Position numbers and translations under genes: made by a program. A DNA stretch of 64,000 nucleotides from Dicaeum eximium (taxonomy: Eukaryota; Chordata; Aves; Passeriformes; Dicaeidae). Numbering within the stretch: the stretch's first letter is position 1; every line of letters starts with the position of its first letter. Under the pieces are notes generated by a model, which saw nothing but the letters and a program-made list of their open reading frames with translations, was not told the origin of the DNA and did no database searches. This document shows, one piece after another, positions 1 to 12,900 of the stretch. The stretch covers positions 801,136 to 865,135 of the forward strand of contig VWZP01009167.1 in NCBI GenBank assembly GCA_013396995.1. Direction: 5' to 3'.

Positions 1-2999
1 ATGAGGAATACTCAGCTTTAAAGTACTACTCTCCTTTTTTTTAGCCTACTGAATAAAGTTTGGGATAAAAGCACTGGATTACTTCTGTTTTTTTATCTTG
101 CTTTTTGAACCTTTGTGTACCAGTGCCCATCTCTGCCACTTGAGTGCTCTTGCTCCTGCAATAAGTACAAAAACCCCCACACCCAATGATGTCACTGGAC
201 AGAACAATAATTTTTGACTTGCAGTCTTGATCCTTTTAAGAGAACTGTAATTCTGGTCTAACTTTCCCCAAGCTTGAAGATGTCTGAGACAAAGTTGGGA
301 AACTAAAAAGTGTCTGCATGTTTGGAACCTCACTGGAGTGGGAGTTTGCAGAATTAGAACCCTGAATTTATCCCAGAGCACTGGGGATAAAGATGCATTT
401 GTCATGTTGACTAAAAGCTCGTTTAATGCTTTACAGCCTGGGCAGAAATACAAATTATTTACACTATTTTTTCCACCAAAATACTACTTTCCAGTGAGAT
501 CACCTGCCTCCAGCTGTTGAAATGAAAAAGGGATGCACAGGCAAGACACACTCAACTCCTTTTATTCAGAAATATTTTCTATTACTCCAGCAGCACAGAG
601 GAGCCCCTATTGAGGGTTCAGAATATGCCCTGCCCAGATGTCACAGCTCAACCCAACAGTGCCAGCACATCTCTCACCCCTCAGACAGGATTTACATGGA
701 GATCAGACAGGTATCCTGGGCTGCCAAAACCCCACAGATGCCACTAAAACAAAGTATAGGTTCAACCAGTATTTAAAACACCAACCAAATCTAAACAAAA
801 TTACCTGGGCCAGCCTGCCCACATAAGCATCTCAGGGCAGCTACAGAATTACAAAACTTATCTTTACATGGACATCAAAATCACGTATTTTTCTTAATTT
901 AGGCAGTGACAGATCAACAACAAATATTCACAGCTTTGTCTTCACTTGCATTAAGACACTTCCTAGACAGCTGAGTACATGGAATGGAAAAGGGATAAAT
1001 GACTAATGGCAGCCAAACAAACATCACTGGATATTTATACATAACGAACACTTTCATTTACTTTGGTGCCTGAAGCCTTGGTGATCATGAATAATGTCCA
1101 AAAACTAGAGCAAAATTTCCCCCATGACTTTATTTTATTTCACTGTGTGTTAATTGTAAAACTTCATTACTATTGACTGGAAGCTTTAAAAGCTTTTTTC
1201 CTCCATTAAAATAAATATTTAATATTGGCAGGGAAGGTATTATTTGCTTATTGTAGCTGTAGGACATATTCTCACTATTAGTAATAATATTTTTACATCT
1301 GCACACTTGACATGCAAGTGTGTCTGTGTGGATACACAAGTGGGAAAACTTTCTCATTACACTGAAAACTAGTTCATCCCAAATGTGGTTTTGCATGACT
1401 ATACTTGAAATTCTGTTTTAGATTAACTTGTTTGGTTCCCACAAAACTGCTCAACCACTTCTTTTAAATTACCTTGATGTGGTATAGATTATTTACTATG
1501 ATTTAATAAAAGCCTCTCTATTTCTTCAGAATCAGAAATTTGAAAACCTGGCTGCAGAGACGTCAAAGATGATAAGTCAGAGAGATTCTTCATTTAAAGT
1601 CAAACCACATTTTTTTCTAAAGTCTTTTCAGATTCTTTATCAGTTTGAGAAGAGCTCAGGGACCTTTACTGTTTCAAGTTTTTTCATTAACAATTCAGAG
1701 ACACAAATACTACTTCATTAATTAATGAGGATGTGTAGAAGAAATATGAGCATTATCTTATATCAGAGATGATGAAAAAAGCTTCAAGATTTGTCAGATT
1801 AATGGTTCAGAAATTTAACAGGAATAAATAACTGCTTCTGTTTGCAGCTGAATTTATTCAGTGTTACGAAGTGAGAAGTCAATATTTGGGTAGATTTTGT
1901 TCTTTACTGGACTTCCACACCAGTTTCATTTGGATTATTGAAATCCAGTTAGTGGTTGTCAAATGACAGATATTAATAACTACAAAGGAACTTCTCTGTG
2001 TACTCCTATCCTTAGCAATACTTTTTTTTGGAGAAGATTCTTTTGGAGGCACCAATTATGGATGTGAACAAGCCCATCTGCTTCTATGCAGGGCTACCTC
2101 AGAGATAAAAGCAAGATTCACAATGGTTCAGAGAAGCAGCAGCAGCAGCCTTCCCTTTCATAGTCCTCTGATAAGCCAAAAAACTAAACCCTAAGTGCTT
2201 TTCCTAAGAGCATTTGAGCAAAGTTGAGTGCTTAAATCTTCTTTTTGATAACCAAAGACTTTTTGTTTGTTCTGTTAGTATCAACCCTACTACTTTTCCC
2301 TTGGAGGAACAGTAAAAATTTTGCTGCTGTAGTAAGTGAATCAAGCTAGAGCAAACATTGGCAGACTGGGAAATTTTCAGTTCAGCTCGAGTTCGGCTAA
2401 CAAAGAGAAAATACATAATTTCATATGATACTATAAAATCAAGACTTAGATACTTCATATCAAAAAGCATGGCACTGAATATTTTTATTGTATTGTACAA
2501 TTACGTATTATTCTATACAGACTAATAAAACAAGATATCATAGCCACCCATTGCTCTCTTACTCCCATTTCTGTAGGCAATTTGGTATCAGAAATACAAT
2601 AGAATCATATTTAAACAGAATAATAGTATTAAGTATTAAGACACAGCCTCTCCTCTATGTTATTTTCATCAGTCCCATGACACACTGAGTAAGAGTTCTA
2701 ACTACTTCAAGCATAAATAGAATTAAAATGGCAATTTAAAAGAAAAGACAGTGACTCACAACCAATAAGAGAACATTATGATGGTGATTCAAACCAATGT
2801 GCAGGCTTGTCTGCTTCTAACTCTTGGTACTTTTTTACAGTGGGAATGGTTTACTTATAAATGTTTTAAGTCTACTTAATGTTTTAAAGGAATTTGCTAA
2901 GAGTGCCATACTGGCACTAGACTTAGTTTAAGAAGAGATGGTTCTACCTCCTTTTGATGCAATAATCCTTGTTGACTGGAGCCTCAGGACAAGCCTTAC
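1..2999 (-). other. USP22: USP22 intron, 3' part outside the window
   Basis: This is the intron following the exon that ends at 3000; it opens with donor GTAAGG reading leftwards from 2999. I searched both strands for the next expected USP22 coding piece (the DDNGKK / NHCNCIIDQIF region) and did not find it, so the intron runs off the left edge. The sequence is AT-rich and unremarkable apart from a short (AGC)5 run at 2135-2149. The open frames here are short, AT-rich and unlike any family I know. Confidence 0.8.
2135..2149. repeat. (AGC)5 microsatellite
   Basis: Five perfect AGC units lie in the intron downstream of the exon at 3000-3147. The tract is short and not in coding sequence. Confidence 0.8.
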
Positions 3000-3147
3000 C
3001 TTTGCAGTGTCTGTGTAGCACATCTAATGCAGCAATGAGGAACTCGTGTGCATCTTGTTGCTCGTACCCTGCTAAATGCCGTGCGTGAGTCCATACCAGG
3101 TGCAATAACCTATATGGAATGTGAGGAGATCGGTGCCCAGAGTAAAA
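3000..3147 (-). CDS. USP22: USP22 coding exon, residues about 231-280 (QQDAHEF motif)
   Basis: The exon is 148 nt and encodes 49 codons plus the first base of a Gly codon. It opens with FYSGHRSPHIPY and ends with LDVLHRHCK. It contains QQDAHEFL, the conserved second block of the USP (peptidase C19) fold near the active site. The acceptor is a pyrimidine-rich tract ending in GAGCAG at 3148-3150, and the donor is G|GTAAGG at 2999. The entering phase is 0, which fits the preceding exon ending in a complete Glu codon; the leaving phase is 1. Compared with the human protein as I remember it, the only clear change is Lys to Arg in PYRLLHLV. The catalytic His and Asp are encoded further left, outside the window. 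Confidence 0.96.
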
Positions 3148-6100
3148 CTGCTCAAAGCAAAGAGAAGGACATGACTGTTAACAACTTACACAGCCTCAGT
3201 GCATTTCACTATTAAAAAGTTAAATGAGCGCAATTAGTCAAATTGATTTAAACCATTTTGTTCTGATGGGGTTAATAATAAAGGAGAGAGACAGCTTTTG
3301 TCACAGACTACTGGGGAAGTGATCTCAGAACTGAGCAGCTCAGTTTTCTCTCCTGAAATTCCATCAATTTGTGATGGATTAGCCTGAAAAAATGTGGGGG
3401 TGCAGAGAGTGGGGTAGACAGACACAAACAGCACTCACAATTTGCTTACTGATACCACTGGCTTTTATTAAAATAGCCTGGGGAGGAATGAAAGGAAAAA
3501 AAATCGTGCATTTGAAAAGGATCAGCAATTTCATTCATAAATTATGTGAATGAAATCCCCCCCATATCATAACAAACACTGAAGATGAAAATATTAGATG
3601 CTGTCTGTCAGCCAATCCCTGACCCATGGCAACTCTGCATCCAAATACTGTGCAGCCTCCAATTTTATGGAAAAATTTCTAAGCAGGGCAGCAGCCTCAT
3701 GCCAGTACTGGCCTTTCACTGTAAAAGGCTTTAAAAACAACTTTATTGAGCCAGCTGTTTGCAGAGCTGAAGGTCCCCATTCAGGCAGTGATCCCCAAAG
3801 CCAGCTGCCATCACTGCTCCAGCAGGGTGTCCCTGCCTGGGAATCTGGTGCTGGACCAGCTCCTGCATCTGCTCCTTCATCTGCCTCAGTCAAAATCTGA
3901 TGAGCTGGCTCTGGAGTGACTAAAACTGCCCCAGGTGATTTTGCCAGAAGCACATTAGAGAGTGCACAGATGAATTATTCAGTCAGCACAGCCTGATGTG
4001 AAACACTGCTGCTGCTGGGGGGTGACAGAGCTGGGGAGGGAAATCAGCACAGGGCAGGAGGACACTGCCCACAGAAACTATTTGTAATTAAAAACCAGCC
4101 ATGTCCCACTTGAAAAAACTCAAACAAAAAACCCCCAACCAACCCACCTCCAAAAAAAAGCCAAAAAACCACCCATGCTAAGGGTCTGTGTTTCCCTGGG
4201 TTGAGGTTCAGCCCTTCCTTTATCCCTGCACAGTGATACCAGTTCCAAAAGCAAAGCAGGGATGCTTGTGGTGTCCCTGCAGGAATCCAAAAGGCCCAGA
4301 AGAGTTTATTCACTTGACAGAGTAACATTTTATTTTTAATAAGTGAACATTTGTGAGTCATTTTGCCTTCCCTCACCTTCAGCAGAGGTATCTGCCAGTA
4401 AGTGCTGCCTGCAACACCCCAATTATGTTTTCCCAAGATCCTATCAAATCCATGGCAGTTTCTTTTCAGTTACTCTTCCCAAACAGAAGATAGTAAGTGG
4501 CAAATACACAGAACAGAAAACAAGATTTAATCTCCCAGCAGTATATAATTCTCATCCTTATTGGAAAAGTGAGCTTCCTTCCCCAGCCCTGAGCTTCTCC
4601 CTGCACAGTCTCTGAGCATTTTATGTAAGTCCAAGCACAGGCACTGTGCTACAAACCTGCTAAGAGAAAACACTGTATTCTAAGGGACAGGTTGGCAAAA
4701 GGCAGCACAATCTTCATCTAGTCCCCATATTGGTAGGCTTTTCTACATGATTTTACTGTATTTCCTCCCATAGAAATTTCTTCCTCACAAGCTCTATTTT
4801 TCCCAAACAAGAAGCTGCACCTCTGAAGCCAAACACCACAAAATGCTCCTATAAATACAAAGATCAATAGTTAACTCTGATGCCAACAAGGATGACATCG
4901 AGGGACTGGAGCAGGAGTGTGGTAATTGAAATCTGCTGATGCAGCTGCTGCTCAACATAATTCAGAGAACTGCAGCAATAAAACTTCCCTGCTCTGTCAC
5001 TCCTTACAATTAGTCCCAGAGCTCTCTGGTCATTTTAACCACCAGCACTCCATGTAATTACTCCACTGCAGACACAAGACCTGCCACCAGATTTTACATT
5101 CTCTGCTGCCTCAGTAGGATGAGAAGGATGTGAAATGAAGCTTTAGCAAATTATTAACTATTATCACACAAAAAACTAGAAACCTGCCTGGTAAGAATGT
5201 GGGGTGGGGAAAAAGCTTCACTGCTCGAATAAATATTAAATAAAACAAAGAATCTGAGCACATTCAATAACAATATTTTAACTGGAATGTATAAAACATC
5301 CATCCCATCTCTGTCATTTCCTTGCTGCTGGGAAGAGCAGCCTATCAGAGCTGTTCCAATCCACAAAAAGGAAAAGAGTCCATGTAAAGTCTTATTCCAA
5401 CCTTTTCACTTCAGTGTGCAAATATAAACAATGCTGTATTTGCAAGTCACCTTTAAAATACTTCAGTTGCACAACTATTCCAAACATAATTTACATTTTT
5501 TTTTCTTGTTTAAATTTGTTTTCAATTCAGCAGTATCAGTTGTTTATATTGGAGAGAACTAGTTTGAGCAATTCAGAGTGCTGGGTAATACACTGCTTAA
5601 TTGCTGTTCCAGGAAAAAAAAAGGGAGGGGGGAGAAGGGAACAAACCAACCAGGATTCAAAGCCTCCATTCTTACACACAGCCCAAGTAAAAGTAATTTT
5701 GTTTTTCCACTTCAAACACTTGCTGTTGCATTCTAGAAAGAATCTCTGGGGGATTTAGAAGACTATAGACTTTGTAATTTGCCTTATTGTTACCAAAAAT
5801 ATACAGACAACAGTGAGGTTTTAAAACAAAACAAGACCCCACCATACACATCTGTACTTCTTTCTCCTCCTCCTGCCAAAAACATGCACAGAAGTTTCTC
5901 AATTATGTGAAGAAACAGATAAATTTGATTTATCCTGCACATGTATCTGCTAATCAGTCTCTGAGCTTTGTAATTACCAGTTTATAGGCAGCAATCCAGT
6001 ACCAGGTTCAAGTCCAATTTGAGAATTCAAAAACTCCTCTTGAAAACTGGTGCTCAGTAAAGACTTTAAATTTTCTGGCCATTTACAATGGATGAAAGGA

Positions 6101-9100
6101 CTGGGCAACACATGGAAGACAGGCAAGAGAACACCTTCTGGAGGTTTCCCAAAGAACAGTGGTTCAAAGAATCACAAAATACATTTTGCTTGCAGGAACT
6201 CTGTATCTGCTACACTTCTTTCAGGGAAAAATACTAAATTTTACTAAATCAGCACAAACTCTGTATTTTCCAGTACACAATGTATGGCTTCTGTCTATGT
6301 AAAGAGCCTTAACTACTTTTTTCTCCCCTCTTGCACCTTTGTTGTAATTTATTTTATACGTAAGTCACTTTAACAGTAGCATCTTCAGGTATCAAAGCCA
6401 TAAATCATCTCCTTTTCCCTCTTGGTCCTCACTTCTCAACTCTTCCTGTGCTTGTGCTGTGCACTGTGATAGGCTCAGTGGGATGAGTAATGATGGGAAA
6501 AAGGAAGGTTTTGTTCCTTTCATCTCTGAGTGGATGCACTGGATTCTGCTCTACTCCCATTCTTACTATTCCAATCACAGAGCACGTGAGACACAGATCT
6601 TCTAATCCTACCTTCCTGAGTGGTCATTCTGGAAAGGATTCAGAGAAACCTCAGGGAGTGGACCATCCTGAAATTCATTTTCATTGCTGAAGCAAAACTA
6701 CAACACAAACACCAGCAGGTAAAAAGGAGTGCACCAACCCTTCCAGCCAAAAGGCTCAATGAATGGATTCTGTGTGTTCTATCTTCCCTCTGTCCAGCTT
6801 CACCACTATCTGTTACTCCCAAATCCTTTTCATTCCTTTCCTTATGCAGTGTAAGTCATGTCATGATTCTATTGAGAAATAGGTTTCATGTAGCACAAAG
6901 GAGAATGTTAATTGATGCAGTCAGATATTTTTAAAACAAACAGAGCTCAATGATTGGTATGTCTGCCAGAAAAGCTACCAGGAAAAAACTACCTCAGTCC
7001 TGAGAACCATCTGATAGTCATTACTCAGCACCAACCTACTTCAAGGTGCAAGAACTTTGTAGCCTCCTATTCACATCATAGAGAAATCACTCAACCTATA
7101 CAACTACATGATCTTAAACAAAACAAAACAAAAAGTGGGATGGTTAACTTCTGTTTAAGAGGCAAAAGGGCAAAACTTGCTTATTTATATATAGTAAGTT
7201 TTATTTCATGTTCAAACAGTCTCTCTTTTTCTCCTGAAGAGCTCCCACTCAGGCACTCAGCAGATCCCCAGGCATTCCATTTGCCTAAGATCACACCTTC
7301 AGAGCAGAAGGGTGGAGGGGAGATGAAAATTAACCCTTGCCCTGATTGTTTGTCCCTGGGTAAGATGCTTTGGGATAACCACACCAGTTAATCCCAGTGG
7401 GAAAGCTACGTAGAAAACAAGACAGAACCTGAATCAAAGTTTCCCTGGTAATTCAATTACAAAGGAATTCTTAACCATAGCACTGAGCTCTCCTGGTTTG
7501 CCTTCCTTCACTCAGAGCTCAGCTCTGCAAAGGCAACGACAGAATCTTCACTACAACCACTGCATAGAGTTGGGACATGAAACATAATCAGTCTGCTCCA
7601 AAAAATGCAAGATTTTTGTTTTAATTCTGAATGCAAAGAAACTAAAACTCACTGGGAACAGAACTGTACAATGGGTGCTGACAGAGCCATAAGCACAACA
7701 AGGTATTTACTGTTTGTGAGTTAAAATATACCGAGTTGGTTACAGACCCAACAGCTTTGCAAGCTCCAGTTTTACTTCAAGGAGGTTGAGTCATTTTCTG
7801 TGTCCTCCCACAGCACATGGCTGCAGTATTTAATGTGAAATAAGGACAGGGACTATTGCTGTCTGCACAGTCTGGTGTCACAGATATGGCTGTTCCCTCA
7901 TCCATACACCCTCATGTTGCAGAACATTTAATTAATAGAACTAATGCAAGTGTAGGCATGAATTTTTATTTGAAAATGAAGGCTGAGCTTCCCAAAGTTG
8001 AGTATGAAATTTAACTAACACAATAACACAAATGCTGCATTCAAGCCCCATTTTGGATAACAGCCTGTTCTTTGTTCCATGCTCACAGTAGAGCAAAAGG
8101 CAACCTGAGCCATCAACAGGGCTCCACATACAAAAATGGAAACAAAAATCATTACCTAGAGAGTCTTGATCTTTCTTGCAGCCTCTCAATCTGTAATGTA
8201 ACACTCATTTCCCCTTCCCAAGGGATTTTTTTAAAAAAATGCATGTGTAAATTGAGTGTGGTGATGTTCATCAGCACAAGATTTTATATCACTATTTAAT
8301 GAAAGGATATCAAGAATATAATAGTTCCTTATTTTTAAATAATCAAATAGGTTTCTGTATTAACAGTGTACAGAAATTGGTATTTCTATACCATGACTGA
8401 TTTTTTTATGTAGGCATTGTGGTATTTCCCCACTTAAGTGCACATCTGGTTTCAATAATCCTACAGCTGCTACCTATTGGTCTGCCTGCCTTTTGTTTTT
8501 ACCTCCCTTCCTGACAGACTTGGGAACAATTGAAAAATAGAACAAAAACTAAGAAATATAACATACAGCTAATGATTGATAAGCAGCATGAAATGTTGCA
8601 AATCCTCAGAAGTCTTGAGTATGAGCAGAAAACAACTTCATACTGAAACAACTTAGGGGGCTTTACCTTCTTCTATATGTGTTTAACTCACCTGCAGTGA
8701 CCAAAAAGAATCATCTCTGGTGAAAAAGGCACAGGAGTAAAATCAAATTGAAAATCACAAGATAAAGGCAAAGCTATTTTAGGTTGGTCCCTGTCAGAAT
8801 GAACTTCCATGACAGCACATCCACAGAAAACATGCTCTGTGTACAGACATCTCCAGCAATTTTAACTGCTCCATGACAGCACGTACACTACAGCTCTTTT
8901 TGGGCTTTTTGGTTGGTTTTATTTTACTTACCAAGAAAGCAAATCTACCACTGAGGGAAAGGCACAAAATTGGGTTTGTTTTGAAAGACATCTTAAAACT
9001 AGGAGCCCATGCCCACCCACAGTTCTTACAATACTGATGTGGAACTAAGACAGATAATAAAGCTCTTTGGCTATTTATTAAGGAAAAGCCTCTGCTTGTC

Positions 9101-9745
9101 TCACACAGCATGAACCAGAACTCCAGTAAAGACACACTGCAAAGCCAGGCTCCTGAGTGGGAAAGGGAAAGAAGTGCAGCTTGTACAGGGAAGACACAAA
9201 CTCTAGCAACACTTTCACTTCTCTTTGTCCTCCTTCCTGGCCCTCACTGGGTTTGCACGTAAGAGATGACAGAAAAGATGTTTCTGCTGGTGAATAAGCA
9301 CTAAATTGAGATCTTTAAAATATTCATACAGACCTACATAATCCAGTACCTTAAACCACAAGGATGTATACTACTGCTTTATTCTCACTCCCATTATCAC
9401 CCAAAGAGCTTATGACATATTTTCCAGTTACAACTTGCACCTTTAATTAAAACACACATTCAGATTTAAGACTAAGGACTCCCAGATCAGTCTCAGAAGA
9501 ACAGGCAGCACTGTAATTATTTTCAATACCAGCTTTGCCTCAACCAGGGTGACTTCAAAAAAGGACTTAAAAGCCATTAGCTTCCCTTTCAGTAGCTTGG
9601 TGTTTTTGACAGTGAGATCTCAATCTTTACTGCTTTGTTTTTCTACATTTTGAGGGGAAACACGACTTGCATTCCCTTTAGATTTGCAAACAGAACACAA
9701 TTCCTTTTGGGGTAAGAAACAGCATCTGTGGCAAACAGCACTCAC
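3148..9745 (-). other. USP22: USP22 intron (6.6 kb)
   Basis: The intron lies between the exons at 9746-9915 and 3000-3147, with donor GTGAGT from 9745 and acceptor CAG at 3148-3150. It is AT-rich, with a somewhat GC-richer patch near 3760-3900 where frames stay open on both strands by composition. I recognise no repeat family, RNA gene or further exon in it. A short A-rich and purine-rich run sits near 5610-5640. Confidence 0.85.
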
Positions 9746-9915
9746 CTCCTGAAAGAGTGTAGACATTTCACAGACCAGACATGAGCTGGGGCTTTGCATT
9801 TCACATTTGTGCCTGTCGGAGAGGAAGAAATCTCGCAGCAGTGGAGTGTGGGTAAGTGCCTGGACAATACAGTTCATAAAACATGTGTTCCCAAGATTGA
9901 TTAGCCCTCGTAGAC
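9746..9915 (-). CDS. USP22: USP22 coding exon, residues about 174-230 (catalytic Cys)
   Basis: The exon is 170 nt and starts with the last two bases of a Gly codon, followed by 56 full codons. It begins the USP catalytic domain with LRGLINLGNTCFMNC, the Cys-box of peptidase family C19. The Cys in GNTC is the nucleophile (Cys185 in human numbering). It then carries IVQALTHTPLLRDFF and a Cys-containing stretch, SPSSCLVCEM. The acceptor is TTTATAG ending at 9916, and the donor is GAG|GTGAGT at 9745. The entering phase is 1 and the leaving phase is 0. Differences from human, from memory, are Arg to Lys in DRHKCEM and Ser to Thr in EMSTLF, both conservative. Nothing suggests loss of activity. Confidence 0.97.
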
Positions 9916-12900
9916 CTATAAAGACAGAAAGGGGGAGGGGATGCATAAGCATTATCAAGTTAAAAAAACGGTAGATTTGCATTTTTATATAGTTTTCACA
10001 ATATTGCCATGGATTTACTTTATTACATGCACAGCTCCAAGTACAGTTTTATACTGGTTTAGGGAGGCTATTGGTATTTTTGTACTCAAGTCAAAAGAAG
10101 CTGCAGAAGCTTTCTGAACTACACTACTATTTTTTAAATTTTTAGAAATAAGGAAACCTAAAAGTTCAGCAACACCAATACCATTATTTTGCAATGGCTG
10201 TTGTGCCACATGTCACCAAAACATGTCCCTCCCCAAGATTGATAGCAAAGTGCAATGACAACAACTGCTAAGTCAGTACAGTAAGAAACCAATACATTTT
10301 AAAAAATCAGTGAGTAAGTTTTCAGATTGTTTAAAAAGCTTTCCCCCATGCAGGTCATAAAGCCAGAACAAGGTCCTTGTACTATCATAATCATCATCTT
10401 TCTAACACAGGTAGCAAAGGAAACAGCCCTGACAAACCAAGTCAGGCTGTGACATCCAATGCAGATTTAGGAGATTTTGTATAAAACCCAAGATCTGAAC
10501 AGAAAAACTTTAAAAATGAAACTCTGAACAACACTAATTCCACACTCATTTTAGGTAAGTGAAACATTAATCTACAGCATACATCAAAAAATTCAACTTG
10601 GCATAGGAGGATTCATCACACCTTAAGTCAAATGTTCAGTAATGCCCAGAGATGATTCCTTGTGCTTGGAAACCAAGATGCTTAAAGGAAAGCTCTTTTG
10701 TTGCACAACAGAAGAGAGGTTAGGAGTGAGGAAAGCTTTTCAGTCATTTGCAAAGTCTAAGTGAGAAGAAAAACATGCTCAAATCTTTGAGTATTCTTCC
10801 AAAATGTTAACATAATACCACCATACAGGAGCACTAAACGAGAAGAGCATCAGGTGGCCAAGAATGCTTATTTTTAATCAACAACTTACTTTGAAACGAG
10901 ATAAAAATGCATCAATAGAAACAACTCTAGTATTGATTTAAAATTAACATAGTCCTCTTCTGCAATAAAAATAGGATTACTACAGAAACATTAAAAGAAA
11001 ACACAACAATTACTAGACACAGAATGAAGAATTTCCTTGTCATTCCACGGGATGAAAAAACCTCTCAGCTGGCAGGGCTGTGGTAATTAGAAGTGGTGCA
11101 GTTCCCGTGCAGTACAGCAGATAGTGCTCCAAGGGCTCTTTAGCATCCTGCAGCAGGAGGGGGTGTGGTCCAGTTGCTATGTTACCACGGAGAACAGGCA
11201 CCACAGCAGCTTGAACTGCACCCCGAGCTGAAGGCACGGACACAGAGCACTCCTGACATTTTTTTTCCTGTCTCTAAAGCAACATCGACCTGCTTCCAAC
11301 AGCTTCCTGTTCCTTCTGTTTACTCACAGGACAAAGTTTCTCATTATATTACAGTGACTTCTACTGGGCAGAAGCTTGTTGCAATTATTTGCTCGATTTT
11401 CATGCTGGGAGGCAATAAGTGTGTGCACAACATTAGCAGAGTGTTAAATAGTTAATTTGTTGGAGCAGCTTGAAATACTGTGTGATGCTTCAGCTTGGTC
11501 CACAATCCCATTTCAATTCCCAGTCTGTGTCTCTGCAAACAATGTCACAACAGGAGGGGGCTCGTGCTGTGCAAGTGGAGAAACGTTTTGGTACCTCTTG
11601 CTTACCTCTCCCCTCGTTTTCTGCCATTTAAAATTGACTGGGTTTATTTAAATCACAGGCTGTGCTCACAGGAGGCTGGAAGGCTCCCTGATATGCATTT
11701 TGAGAAGGAGAAGATTCTCTCCCTATTTCTCCCTCTGGTTAGCACCAGATTTCAAAGCCAGCCTGTTCAGCACAGGAAAACCAGTAGTAAATCTAGATAT
11801 TCCCCCTAGCACTTTTTGTGTCTAATAGAGCAGTCACAAAAGCAAACACATAAAGGCAGCTTTTTGGAATCATTTATTATGCATCATTTATTACATGCCT
11901 GTGGCTGGACCGTCTTTCCCTGTGACCACAAGAATCAAATCTTCCTTAAAGTTGCCACCAGGAGACAGTTACAGGCATCAAACTCAGAATACTCTTGGTT
12001 TACTCTGCTTCCTTGGTCTTTGGTGTCAGTTTTTCATGGATCTAAATGGAGTGATTCATGTGCTGGGACTTCACTTGAATGAAGCAAGACAAAGCAACCT
12101 GCAAAACAGACAAGGCTGAAATGTGAATACTCCAAACCCCAATAAAAATCAGAAAATGGTGATTTGTAGCAAAACGTAAGAACTTACTCAGTTGAAAAGG
12201 GAAAAAGGAAAGCAGCACACATCAATCTTATCCTTGTGGGAGCAATGACTGTAGCTGCTGTACAATCTCTTAAACTGGTGTTTGAAATGAAACAGATATG
12301 AGGAACTACAGCTCAGGTACTGCATAAGTAATTGCAGTACACTGAAAAACATCAGAATTTGATGTAGGTAAACTAAAGAGCTGACAGAACTTAGAACAAC
12401 ACATCCTCTCGTGCTTAACTTTTATGAGGAATAATGAGTTTTGTTGGAAAGAAAAACAGGCTTTAAAAATGAAAGCCTGTACAGCACTCTGGTCAATAAC
12501 ATTTTGAGAATGTAAAAGCTTTCTGCCTGCCACACCTATTCCCTCCCCTTTAATAAAGCCTGGCAAGGTTTTGCTGGAACAGTCAAGCATTGCAACATGT
12601 GGGTCATAAATTAACAGAAAAATAATGTGCCAAAACCTCACATGCAGCAGTCCATTTGTGCTAGAGCACCAGCAGTGGTCTCCACCAGGCTCTAATCAGA
12701 GCAGAGTGTCAGAGTCTAAGGATTGCCAGCAGGCTCCAACCTCAACTAATAATAAAGCTCTGGTACTTTACAAACTTCTGCTGTGCTTCAAAACATTATC
12801 TTTATTTTTGTTTCTTATGAATTGTTTCTGAAATGAGCAAGGGCAACCTGTGAGATACTTAATATTTTCGACACATGGATGTGTGTTGTGGTGAATGTAC

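Noticed and set aside
2204..2500. A minus-strand ORF downstream of the last visible exon as the next USP22 exon.
   Set aside because: Its translation has no similarity to the expected next USP22 segment.
3594..3953. Overlapping ORFs on both strands as possible coding sequence.
   Set aside because: The patch is GC-richer than its surroundings, which lowers stop frequency. Neither translation is familiar and it lies within a USP22 intron.
6003..6018. GGTTCAAGTCC as a tRNA or tRNA-derived SINE B box.
   Set aside because: No A box, cloverleaf or SINE body is visible around it.
6954..7391. A 145-codon plus-strand ORF as a gene.
   Set aside because: It lies inside a USP22 intron, resembles no known family, and such lengths occur by chance in 64 kb.
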